Below, piece by piece: positions 11,196 to 21,140 of a stretch of DNA of 64,000 nucleotides. Within the stretch, counting starts at the first letter, position 1; each line of letters begins with the position of its first letter. The translations under genes were made by a program, and so were the position numbers. The notes under the pieces were generated by a model. The model made no database searches. It was not told the DNA's origin and saw only the letters and a program-made list of their open reading frames with translations. The DNA is from Umbilicaria muhlenbergii (Eukaryota; Ascomycota; Lecanoromycetes; Umbilicariales; Umbilicariaceae): assembly GCA_000611775.1 (NCBI GenBank), contig KK106987.1, positions 186,001 through 250,000 on the forward strand. Direction: 5' to 3'.

Positions 11196-11629
11196 ATGCA
11201 AGTTTGTGGATGGTGAAGCTTCCGTCTATTGGACAGAGTCATCGAAGACGTGTGAACGGGCTCTGAAGCCTTGGTTGCTCAATTCTTTTTGCAACGGCGG
11301 TGAGAAGTACTTGAGTTTACAGCGGCAATGGTTTGCAGGAGGGCGAGATGCATGCTATTGTATTTGGTGTTACCGTAGACAATCCCAGATTTTCTACGCT
11401 TCCAGTCATCACCATGTTAATCTTCAGTAAGAGCTCACTTTTGTGTTAGGCCCGCCAAATAACAGCAAAGGCGTTGCGCGAACTTTCGTACAAACCTCAC
11501 AGGGCTGACAGGTAAGTGCGTCATAGCGATATCGCGACAAAGCTCCAGCAGCTCCTCTCCTTTATTCCCCGTCTCACCACCAAACACCAACCTTCCACCC
11601 ACCTCTCGACTCATCCGCCAGCAGCCATC
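11196..11629. other. intergenic, helicase 3' end to aprataxin start
   Basis: 434 bp between tandem plus-strand genes. It should hold the helicase terminator and the aprataxin promoter; a CT/CA-rich stretch lies just before the aprataxin ATG. No RNA gene or repeat seen. Confidence 0.5.
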
Positions 11630-12539
11630 ATGGCCGGAACACCTCCAACAAAGGGTCCAGATGCCATTAATTCCGAGGAAATCACCTCGACCTCCATATC
11701 ATCAACCAACTCTCCAAACCGCAACGCATGTACAATCCCACCCCCCCTTTCCCTCCGATCACACATACTAACCCCCTCTTTCCCGCACAGTCACCACCCT
11801 CATGGCCCCCAAACGCAAACGCCCGACCACCCCCCCCAACCCCCGCAACCCCAAGCCTTCGGCCCCCACCACCTTCACCGGCCGCAACGGCCTCGGCGCC
11901 TACACCACCTCCCCCGCCTCCTTCCCCCCCTCGCGCGTAATATCCCACGACGAATCCTGGGTAGTAATCCACGACCTCTACCCCAAATCCTCCGTGCACA
12001 TCCTCCTACTCCCCCGCGACCCAACCAAGCAACTCCTGCACCCCTTCGACGCCCTGGCGGACCCGATCTTCCTCGCCTCCGTGCAGGCCAAAGTGCGCGA
12101 GCTGCGCGTCCTCGTGGCGAAAGAACTGCGCCGGAAATACGGTCCATCTTCCTCGCGAGAAAAAGCGCGCTTGGAGGCCTTGGATACCTGGCCCCCGGCA
12201 CCAACCACGCTGCCCCCGGGGCGCGACTGGGAAAAGGAGGTCATAAGCGGGATCCACGCCTCCCCGTCCATGAACCACCTCCACGTCCACATCCTGTCGC
12301 GGGACCGAGTAAGCGAGTGCATGAGACATCGGAAACACTACAATAGTTTCAACACGCCGTTTCTGGTGGACGTGGAGGATTTTCCGTTGGCGGAGGGGGA
12401 TAAGAGGAGGCGGCCGGGGAGGGAGGGGTATTTGGATGAGGAGCTGAGGTGTTGGAGGTGTGGGGAGGGGTTTGGGCGGGGGTTTAAGGGGTTGAAGGAG
12501 CATTTGCAGGTGGAGTTTGAGGAGTGGGTGAAGGAGTGA
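11630..12539 (+). CDS. hnt3: aprataxin-like DNA-adenylate hydrolase
   Basis: Removes AMP from abortive DNA ligation intermediates in single-strand break repair. Exon 1 is 11630-11729 and exon 2 is 11791-12539, with a 61-nt GTACAA...CACAG intron; the joined protein is about 282 residues and reads NAFTTLMAPKRK across the junction, as in fungal relatives. The HIT catalytic triad motif HLHVHIL is at residues 196-202. The C-terminal zinc finger has Cys254 and Cys257 (RCWRCGEG) and His271 (GLKEHLQ), followed by an acidic FEEW where the fourth ligand is expected, the C2HE arrangement of aprataxins. The first two thirds use C-ending codons and the last 200 nt use G-ending codons, an abrupt change without loss of the conserved motifs. 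Confidence 0.88.
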
Positions 12540-12928
12540 GGGTGCGATTGGGAGGGAGGGGGGCGTTTGGATCAGGGACGGGGGGCTGCTGGTTGAGGTG
12601 TAGATACCTGGAAGGCGTATCATGGATTTCTTCACTCCTGCTGGACTGGGTTGCCGGTAGAGCTCAGTAGCAGTGAGAGAGATGAGACATTTCCACAAAG
12701 CGCCTTATATGTGAGCGAATTCTCCTGCGTTAATGCGATTGTTGACAATACTTTTATGCTGTACATTTAATATAACAAGTAGGCCCTCACCGCGGCAAGG
12801 CATCTTACATGCTTCGTACATAGCTCTTCTCCCGTCCGGATTGCTCTCTTGTGTTCGGACACAGGGTAGTGCACTTCTTGCAGCTAACCTTCCCGCACAC
12901 CGCCAATAAAGCTAACCTTCGAGGTTGT
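12540..12928. other. convergent intergenic region
   Basis: 389 bp between the 3' ends of the aprataxin gene and the TRAP-alpha-like gene. The first 60 bp are G-rich, the rest is unremarkable. Nothing else recognised. Confidence 0.5.
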
Positions 12929-13882
12929 TTATTCAGGCTTGCTTCTACTCTTAGGCCTTGGTCCTCCGCTCTTTACTCGTCGAGCCTCAGGCCTGTTGAT
13001 GTGGTGGGATGGAATCCAGCTCTCATCGTAGGCCTTGGAGCTCGAGGTAACCGCCGGTCCATCAGCACCAACAACGGAAACCTGGTCGGCGGGGTCGACT
13101 TTCTTCGACTGGCCAGAGGAGCGCTTAGCCCGCTCGCCTCCTTTACCGCCGCGGCGCTTCTGGGGGAAGAGCGTGGTGATCCAGGTGCTGTAGATGAAAT
13201 AGCAGGTCCCGAGGAAGGCGGCTAAGAGGAAGAGGTATAGGAATATGCTTGGGAAACGTGGCATTAGCGTCTGCGGGTGCGCGTAGCCAATGCATACGTA
13301 AACTTACATCTGCGGGTCAAAGATGCTAGTATCCGGCTCCACGACGCTCACAGTCTCGTTGAAGGCTTGAATGGTGTAGAAAGCACCTTCGTTGTCAGTG
13401 ACTACTGTTGCAAGACTGAGCTTGAGGTCCTGTGGGTGCAGCTCAGTGGCGAAGCTGTAGCTGAGGGACTCCTTCTGCCCCGCAGGAATCTCGACGTTAT
13501 AGCGAGTAGTCGTCAAGTTGCGTACGATGATGCTTCCCTGACCGATATTTTCGGACCAGAGGCTGCCGCCAATAAAGGCGACCTTGATTGCTTCTGGCTC
13601 ATCGTTTGAGATGGAGAGCACAGCTTGGGTTGGGTGTCCATTGATCAGTTTGATCCCGAAGATTTCCGACAACGGGAACGAGGTTGACACGCGGACGGCG
13701 AGATTGGGCGAGGTGGATGGCGATTCTACCTCTTCGTCAATCGAAGCCTCCTGGTTACACGCCGATGTTAGCTAGAGTCGCAATACGCACTTGAAGGAGG
13801 ATGGCTGTACATCTACTTGTGCTATGGTGCTAAGCACTCGCAGTGAGAGCAATGCCAGAGTAGAAAGCCGTAGGAAGCCCAT
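12929..13882 (-). CDS. ER translocon-associated protein alpha-like (Irc22 family)
   Basis: A type I ER membrane protein related to the translocon-associated protein alpha subunit and yeast Irc22. The start at 13882 gives a signal peptide (MGFLRLSTLALLSLRVLSTI). I model exons 13882-13811, 13750-13308 and 13247-12929; both introns are 60 nt, GT-AG, with CTAAC/CTAAT branch sites, giving about 277 residues. A more obvious donor (GTGCGT near 13786) was rejected because it breaks frame. The lumenal domain follows (IFGIKLINGHPTQAVLSISN, then WSENIGQGSIIVRNLT). A membrane segment reads IIFLYLFLLAAFLGTCYF, and the cytosolic tail is strongly basic (FPQKRRGGKGGERAKR). Family assignment is by topology and recognised motifs. 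Confidence 0.8.
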
Positions 13883-14424
13883 GTTGAGCGTGCAATGTGT
13901 CCGAGTACTTTGTTTGCGGAGAACTGATGTGGCCTCACCCAAAGGTTCGTCACCAAATCTCGCTTAGTTCGAGCATAAGGCTTGCCGTGCTTGCATAACA
14001 TGAATGCCCAGGCGTACCATCAAAATAAGTGGTAGTCTCGCAATGAGATTTTTTTTTATTTCTTCAAGTTTTAAGTGCTTATGCAGCCTAGGGCTATGAA
14101 ACACTATCACCATAAGGTGATAAAAGTACTGTACCTCACCCTTCTGCCTGAGTGACTAGCCCCTGCTTCTGGCTGAGTGTTGCAGAGAACCTGGCCCCCA
14201 GGGAAAACTCTGACCTCGCAAACATATGTAGTCTGGGAGAAAATCCTGATGATGCCAGTGTCACTGGACGCTACAATCCACATCCAGGTTTAAGCACAAG
14301 GAATTCCTACTTAAAAAGTTGACAAAAGCCTTAGACAATGCTTCATGCACATCAGTTGTATCCCTCTTCTTATTAGTCATCGGCTATTGGAGCGCTTGAA
14401 TATGGGCCATATTCACTCAGTTGA
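13883..14424. other. intergenic, no gene seen
   Basis: Upstream of the TRAP-alpha-like gene and leading into the minisatellite. It contains its promoter and a T-run at about 14048. No convincing ORF or RNA. Confidence 0.5.
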
Positions 14425-14919
14425 GGTGGAAGCTGGCCATGTGTAATGAGCTTCTGAAGTCGTGTTTGTGGACTCAAGGAGCCTGGTATGTGGAGTGGAG
14501 GCTGGCCATGTGTAATGGGCTTCCAAAGTCACGTTTTTGAGTCAATGTTTTTGGAGGCTGGCCATGCGTAATGGGCTTCCGAAGTCGCGTTTGGGGCAAT
14601 GTTTGTGGAGGCTGGCCATACGTAATGGGCTTCCGAAGTCGCGTTTGGGGCAATGTTTGTGGAGGCTGGCCATGCGTAATGGGCTTCCGAAGTCGCGTTT
14701 GGGGCAATGTTTGTGGAGGCTGGCCATGCGTAATGGGCTTCCGAAGTCGCGTTTGGGGCAATGTTTGTGGAGGCTGGCCATGCGTAATGGGCTTCCGAAG
14801 TCGCGTTTGGGGCAATGTTTGTGGAGGCTGGCCATGCGTAATGGGCTTCCGAAGTCGCGTTTGGGGCAATGTTTGTGGAGGCTGGCCATACATAATGGGC
14901 TTCCAAAGTCGCGTTTTTG
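14425..14919. repeat. 54-bp minisatellite array, interrupted by an assembly gap
   Basis: Units beginning GGAGGCTGGCCATGCGTAAT recur at 14497, 14553, 14607, 14661, 14715, 14769, 14823 and 14877. Spacing is 54 bp except for the first unit (56 bp). A more degenerate copy lies at about 14428. Central units are nearly identical. Outer units differ mainly by CpG-to-TpG or CpA changes (GCGT to GTGT or ACAT, CCGAAG to CCAAAG, GTCGCG to GTCACG). Because 54 is divisible by three, several frames stay open through the array, but the resulting peptides are artefacts. Confidence 0.95.
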
Positions 14920-15352
14920 NNNNNNNNNNNNNNNNNNNNNNNNNNNNNNNNNNNNNNNNNNNNNNNNNNNNNNNNNNNNNNNNNNNNNNNNNNNNNNNNN
15001 NNNNNNNNNNNNNNNNNNNNNNNNNNNNNNNNNNNNNNNNNNNNNNNNNNNNNNNNNNNNNNNNNNNNNNNNNNNNNNNNNNNNNNNNNNNNNNNNNNNN
15101 NNNNNNNNNNNNNNNNNNNNNNNNNNNNNNNNNNNNNNNNNNNNNNNNNNNNNNNNNNNNNNNNNNNNNNNNNNNNNNNNNNNNNNNNNNNNNNNNNNNN
15201 NNNNNNNNNNNNNNNNNNNNNNNNNNNNNNNNNNNNNNNNNNNNNNNNNNNNNNNNNNNNNNNNNNNNNNNNNNNNNNNNNNNNNNNNNNNNNNNNNNNN
15301 NNNNNNNNNNNNNNNNNNNNNNNNNNNNNNNNNNNNNNNNNNNNNNNNNNNN
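14920..15352. other. assembly gap (433 N), probably more minisatellite
   Basis: The gap begins inside a 54-bp unit, so the array very likely continues into it. The sequence after the gap is unique. Confidence 0.95.
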
Positions 15353-15472
15353 CTGTAAGTCATTAGTAGTGTACTGTAGATCGGGGGTAGGCTTACCTCA
15401 AGTCTCCGCCTCAGTGACCACCTGAATCTTCATTGAGCAATCAATGACTGAAAAGGAGGGCTTCTGCCTCTT

Positions 15473-15910
15473 TCAAAGGCCTGTTCCCTCTCCTTTCAGC
15501 CTATGGTCCCTCTTCCTATGCTGTTGACAGCGGAAGTAGGCCATCATCTGGTCAGGATAGGTCCGGACCTTCCTAGATGACGACCAGACGTTGTCGACGT
15601 GCGGCCAGTATGCCTTGAAGTCGGCGGCAGTGAGCACCTGAGTCTCACGGGCGGAAAAGAGACGTTCTCGGACCTCTATAAGGTTCGGGGGGGCGGTGTA
15701 TAGCCCAGACATCATGTCCGGGGATGGTGTGAGGGTGTCGGCGGCGATAGGGGGGCTATAGGGGGCTATAAGGGGCGTAGGGGGCGTAGGGGGCGACGGC
15801 GAGGGGAGCGACGGGGACATTAAGGAGGACGGGGAGGACGAGGAGGAAGGGTTTAAGAAGCCTGCAGACGTGTCAGCGCGTTGTTTACATGCAAAGGGGG
15901 GGGTTGGCAC
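15473..15910 (-). CDS. hypothetical protein, possibly not a real gene
   Basis: An open frame of 145 codons beside the minisatellite. The first half is Ser/Pro-rich low complexity. The second half looks more protein-like (TAADFKAYWPHVDNVWSSSR, then YFRCQQHRKRDH) and could be a small conserved domain or the remnant of a mobile-element protein. I do not recognise the family. No flanking inverted repeats were found, and C-rich codon use on the minus strand could by itself keep the frame open. Confidence 0.35.
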   Translation of the reverse strand: MPTPPFACKQRADTSAGFLNPSSSSSPSSLMSPSLPSPSPPTPPTPLIAPYSPPIAADTLTPSPDMMSGLYTAPPNLIEVRERLFSARETQVLTAADFKAYWPHVDNVWSSSRKVRTYPDQMMAYFRCQQHRKRDHRLKGEGTGL

Positions 15911-17840
15911 GCAGGGGGCAGGCTTATTAAGCAGTCACGGGGCTGTATGGTATTAAATTCTAGCGTGGCTGCAGAATAGAAACTCCCGTGAAAGCGGACA
16001 GCTCGTAAAGTCGTAGGAGGGAGTATTCGTTAGGTATAATGAACGGGAAGTGATCGTAGCGTTCAGTAAAGAACAGTAACATGGAAGAGAAGCGTAGGCG
16101 CAATGAAACATGCATTGTGTAAAGTCTAGGCCTCAGACTGTGCATAACGCATATACGCGGATTGCGTGCAGTCCAGCCAAGCCGGTAGAGATGTTCATGA
16201 CTGATGGGATCTAGCTGGCACTCAGGCTTCCATTCAGTGAGGTAAGCATTAGATGCACGACGGTGAGAAGCTTCATGGAGCTGCACAAGAATGCTTATGC
16301 ATCAAGCCTTGTTCTAAGCAATCCACAGAGCTGATTGTTCCCAAGAACCACGACAGAGTAATGGTGAACCATCCCACAAGAAGGAGTCGGCGAGGTCCAT
16401 GTTTGATATGTGGTTGACAAGAACCGGCACGGGCTCGACGGGCTGAGGCTGAAAGTAAAGTGGTTGTCTGCTAAGCGAAACCTTATGCAGACAGCCCTCA
16501 GCCTTAGGAGCCCCTGCATTTGACAAGGCTCAGATCCTCCTCCTTTGTTGTAAATGCAAAAGCGCTCTGCTTAGGTAGCATTCGTTTGTTTGTGGGTGCT
16601 GTCACAGAATCATCATGCTACCCAATTTCAATATTAGCCAATGACATTATCAAGACTCCCTATATAAATGCTTCAACCGCAGCGAACCTACGTCCTTTTC
16701 TTGTAGCCTTGTCGTCGCTCCCACATTGATGCCACTAGGCCGGGATTTGTACGAAACCCCCTTGCACGAACGACCTGCCGGGGAAGATAGGCGGAGTTGA
16801 TGGGGCCTATTCGTTTGTTCCGACGGGGGCTCACTGTAAAGCTGGATGGTTTGTTTGAAATCAGCGACATAATACCTCGTTGACCGACAAACATAATCAT
16901 CGTGAGTGCCTTGAGTACCTTAAGAGATAGCAGCTATTTACGTTGACGGCAAGCAGGAAGCGCTGCACAAAAGCCATTGTAGAGGAAGACTGAATAACGC
17001 TTGACCAATCATTTGGACTAGACGAGAGCACGAGTGAAATAAGTGACTCTGGACATGTGAATTCATTATAACACAAACTTACTTACCTACGGTGAAGGAA
17101 ACACGGGTGATAAGGAAAGCAAGACGAGCTAAAAAGCGATTAGCAGCTAAATACAAGCATGAAGTCGGTAAGGTATCAAGATTCTAAGGTAGTTAGCTGG
17201 ATAATAATACGAGCCTAAGATGTGTATGGTACACACCTGGGGGAGTAGCTCAAATAATGAGCACAGGCCTCTTTGCATTTGCAATTGCCACTGACGAGTA
17301 ACACCAAGAGCGAAGTCATCAATACCAGCCTCTGTGAAAGCGCAAGGGGCTGCTTATAAGTGGATAAGCGTCATTATCAAAGAGCCCAGCCTTCAAGCGG
17401 TATTTCGTAGGATGGAGTAGTTGGGAGAGTGCAGTTGAAGTCTGGATAAAAAGCAGCCTTTGTGTGACTGATTTCCATGTGGGACAAACGCGATCCCGAT
17501 CAACAGTTCATTCACTCGCTGTTCCGTCCCGACAGCAAATTGCAAAGCATCGCAACTGTCTCGGGATCACAATGATCACTGCTCTTCCAAAGGCCTAAGA
17601 AATCATCACTTACTTCTGTCCCCGGCACCTACCCTGGGATTTTCTCAAGGCCGCCGCCTTACGTAAAAGGGCAAATTGAACGACACGCGAACCCATTTTA
17701 CTTTCGCATCCTACGCGCATGCATACAGCTGTGGGCTCGACGCCAGTCATTCTCAACATCATCTGTCTATCTTCGTATATGACCCCATGATCTACACACC
17801 ACCCTCTTGAATCTGTCTGTCTTGTGTAACCTCTTATTCC
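15911..17840. other. gene-poor region
   Basis: About 1.9 kb without an ORF I would defend. The part from about 16900 to 17300 is A/T-richer than the flanks and may be decayed repeat DNA. The last 200 bp should hold the promoter of the CCCH gene. No tRNA, rRNA or element end was recognised. Confidence 0.45.
16638..16668 (+). promoter_or_regulatory. orphan CCAAT plus TATATAAA promoter-like pair
   Basis: CCAAT at 16638-16642 is followed 19 bp later by TATATAAA at 16661-16668, then a CT-rich stretch. No supported ORF follows, so it may be chance, a relic, or a promoter for a non-coding transcript. Confidence 0.2.
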
Positions 17841-19539
17841 ATGGCAATGGCCGATGAGAACACCCAAGCTCTCCATGAGCGCTTCGAATTGCTCAAGGGT
17901 GCTGAACACCATAAGAACTCCCTCATTGAAGTAAGTGTGATCATTACCTCAGGGTGAAGCTGCCGAGATCATTCTAGACAGAGCTTCATGCACTGCAGAA
18001 GCCTGCATCTCTGGTTGAAGCTTTGAATTAGCTAACAGTTCATTGCCTCTCCACAGGAGCTTCTACGGCGTCTTGATACTGTTACTGAAGATTACCAGAA
18101 CGAACGACTAGCGCATATGCGGGAGTCGCACTTCAATCGAGATGTTCAGCTACGTGAGATGCAGCTTCAGGAAGAGTTGCGTAAGACCAAAGCAATGATG
18201 GTAAGCACTTTCCGCCTGAGGTTGTCTACAGCTCTGAACGTTGTCAGGAGCGGGATGCATTCATACTCGTTCTAATTGATGGCGATGGAATGATCTTTGA
18301 AGACCACCTCATCAAACAAGGTGAAGTGGGTGGTAGAGAGGCGGCCGGAATACTCTGGGCTGCTATCCGAGACTTAGCCCATACGAGGATCCCGGATCTC
18401 TCTTCAGACGTTAAGATCATGACACGTATTTACGCCAATCTCAAAGGCCTCGGCGATGTATGCCACAGGGCCGGAATACTGGATAAGCCATCTACAATCG
18501 AGGATTTCGCGCGTGGGTTCACGGGAAGCAAACAACTATTCGATTTCGTTGATGTTGGATCTGGAAAAGATCGTGCCGATGATAAGCTTTCTGGTGGGTT
18601 TGTCCTTACGGTCGCTGTACTACTTTTTACCACGTACACATGCTAATTCTTTGTAGAGATTTTCAAACTTCACCTCTATGACTGCCATTGTCGCCATATT
18701 ATCTTTGGGTGCTCCCATGACAATGGATACGCTCGACTGTTGGAAGAGACACAAGCTGATCGACCTGTGTTGGAACGCATTACGTTGCTTGAAGGCGTGC
18801 CGTTCGAGAAAGAGCTGGCAGGGCTCAAGTCACAATATAAAACCACGAAAATTGAATCACTGTTCCGGTCTACGAAAATCAATGTCTACCAACAGCCATA
18901 TTATCAGCAGCAAACACCGCCGCAAGCAATGCCGGTGCCATATCAGTCTCCATATCAGCCGGGAGCCGCGCGTACCCCGTCAGCATCCACAACAAATTCT
19001 TCCATGAACCCTATGGCAAGCTCATGGGCGTCGACAGCGATATCAACCCCTGCACATGTTGCTTCTCCACCGCCGACACCGAAACCGGCCGCATCAAAGA
19101 CTACTAATGAGATACCCCGGAACCGATATGGCCAACGTGTGGATACGTACATGGAATATGATAAAAACGAGGTGAAACGTGTCCAAAAGATCCACATGTG
19201 CAATGTACATTACTTGCGGCACGATTGCCCGTATGGCGACGAATGTACTCACGATCATTTTTACTCTCCCAACAAGAACGAACTGAAGACACTCAAGTAT
19301 GTCGCCCGTATGACCCCTTGCCGATTCGGGACAGACTGCGATGACGCAAAATGCATCTATGGTCACAGGTATGCCTCTATGTCAGTCCTACATATCGTCC
19401 AGATACTGACTGGCGGCGTTGCTACAGATGCCCTTCTGGAATTGAGGGTCGGAAGGACTGCCGCTTCGGGGAAAACTGCCGATTCGATAGGGATATGCAT
19501 GGTATCGATATGAACATCGTCAAAACTACGAAAGTGTGA
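17841..19539 (+). CDS. fungal CCCH zinc-finger protein (putative RNA-binding)
   Basis: Five exons: 17841-17930, 18057-18200, 18248-18593, 18657-19368 and 19428-19539; introns are 126, 47, 63 and 59 nt, all GT-AG and frame-preserving, giving about 467 residues. The N-terminus is a coiled coil (LLRRLDTVTEDYQNERL). It is followed by a conserved globular domain starting RDAFILVLIDGDGMIFEDH, of the kind fungal CCCH proteins carry, then a Gln/Pro-rich linker. The zinc fingers are at the C-terminus: CNVHYLRHDCPYGDECTHDH fits C-x8-C-x5-C-x3-H, then CRFGTDCDDAKCIYGH, then a third cysteine-rich unit ending RFDRDMH. RNA binding is inferred from the fingers; the substrate is unknown. It converges on the UreD gene 128 bp away. 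Confidence 0.85.
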
Positions 19540-19667
19540 AAACACATCTCGGAACAGTGAATCGGAGGAAAAGACTGCTGGATCTCTTCTCAAGGTGGTG
19601 TGGTGGACTGTCCATTCCTTACACACTTATGGTAGGGCAATTTCAAATTCCACCACTACTTAGGGTA

Positions 19668-20651
19668 TCAATTACGCAAAGCTATCAATGCACCTTCGCC
19701 AAAATTTGTCTGTATGCTACGTTCTTCCTTGACCATAAAGCCAAGCCACTTCCTGGCGCCCTCAACCTCTCTCGCCCCGAATTTGACCAGAACCAAGCCT
19801 CGCACGCTTGCCGCTGTCCACAAAACCCCATCGACCTTCTCTAGCTTATGCCTGGCAACTCTCTTAATCTCCTCTTCCGACAAGACGGGCACGGTTGCTG
19901 CCTCACCCCAATTCCTTGCGCCTATCCTAGGTAACAACTTGAACTCATCAAGGAAGAATCGACCCAGCCCTTCAAACAGCGGACCTTTCAAGATCAACGT
20001 CCCAAAAACTCCCAACCCGTCCATACTTCCCACCAACCCCTCTCTCCCCCCACTCATCTGAGTATTGAGCACGACATTATCTCTCAGCACCAATCTCCTC
20101 CCACCCTCGCCATGAACGTTCCATACCTCGTTCCTCCCCACCCACCTCTCAAACCCCCAAACCTCCCCCCTAGCCCTCCGCCCCTCACTCACCCAATCCA
20201 AAACACCCACACTGCCCCCTTCCTCGACCTCAAACATCTGTTTCTGTTCATACCGGCTCTCTGCAAACGGCTGCGTCGGATCCGGCAAATAACACAACGC
20301 CGCCCCCCTCCCCACCCTCACTTCCAACCCCTGCTTACTCACCACATGCGGGCCGGGGCTCTTGAAAAGCTTGGTGCTGCCCTGTGTGACGAGCGCGAGG
20401 CGGGTGGAAGGGGCGAGGGTGATGGTCAGGGAGATGGCGTCGCCGGCTACGAGGCCGCCGCCGTAGGTGAGGAGGAAGATTAGGTGCACGAGGTGCGGGG
20501 CGTGGGGGAGGGTGTGGGTGGTTGAGGGGAGGAGTTTTAGCGGGTAGGTGTAGGTTAGGGTTGAGAGGGTTGGGGTGGAGGGGGGAAGGAGGGTCAGGGC
20601 GATGGTGCCGCTTCCGGGGTGGGAGACCGAGGGGGCGAAGGGGGAGGGCAT
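19668..20651 (-). CDS. ureD: urease accessory protein UreD
   Basis: Chaperone that, with UreF and UreG, delivers nickel to apo-urease in the cytosol. It is a single exon of 327 codons, typical for fungal UreD. Recognisable blocks are LTYGGGLVAGDAISL near residue 60, LVTQGSTKLFKS near 87, LCYLPDPTQPFAESRYEQ near 115, LDWVSEGRRARGEVW near 150 and RDNVVL near 190. No other urease gene lies in the window, so the partner genes are unlinked. Codon use is C-rich for roughly the first 100 codons, then turns G-rich; on the top strand the switch is at about 20345. Confident family call. Confidence 0.9.
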   Translation of the reverse strand: MPSPFAPSVSHPGSGTIALTLLPPSTPTLSTLTYTYPLKLLPSTTHTLPHAPHLVHLIFLLTYGGGLVAGDAISLTITLAPSTRLALVTQGSTKLFKSPGPHVVSKQGLEVRVGRGAALCYLPDPTQPFAESRYEQKQMFEVEEGGSVGVLDWVSEGRRARGEVWGFERWVGRNEVWNVHGEGGRRLVLRDNVVLNTQMSGGREGLVGSMDGLGVFGTLILKGPLFEGLGRFFLDEFKLLPRIGARNWGEAATVPVLSEEEIKRVARHKLEKVDGVLWTAASVRGLVLVKFGAREVEGARKWLGFMVKEERSIQTNFGEGALIALRN

Positions 20652-21140
20652 TGTTGGAGGGGCGGTAGGTTAGGATGGCATGTTGTTTGGGAGGGCCTTC
20701 GTAGATGGTACTAGTCGGTGGTTAATTTTGATTGGTCGTTCGTTGTACCGGAGAACGATGTGGTTGGGTTAAGGCTGTTATTGCCTTTTCTGAGAAGATA
20801 GCGTACCTGATATCATCGGGCAGGGTGGCAATTCACAACATCTCCCAATATTCCAGAAGTGAAGCAGCGGAAACAATTGAGCCCAAGCATCTGCTATTGC
20901 ACTGACTGACAATGCGCTTTCCTTTGTTGGTTTGCCTGAGGATGCTGCAGATGATGCCGCCGAGTTGGATAATGCGCCTCAGGGCTAAGTAGTTCGACAC
21001 GCTAATAAGCGAAGCTTTGTCGCGTTGAGGGGGCGCCGCCAGCTGATGCAATCGCATCGTCGAGTCTGCTGATCCATAAACTGTCCTCGGCCTTCCAGCG
21101 CATCCTTGTTTAATAGTACTAGCTTTCGATTGATTGTCTA
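20652..21140. promoter_or_regulatory. divergent promoter region, UreD / cohesin SA
   Basis: 489 bp between diverging start codons. It must drive both genes. No clear motif picked out and no ORF worth listing. Confidence 0.45.

Noticed and set aside
14474-15425. Several overlapping long frames on both strands through the minisatellite and gap
   Set aside because: The unit is 54 bp, so any stop-free frame repeats without end, and half of these frames are gap bases. The peptides are simple tandem repeats with no gene signals.
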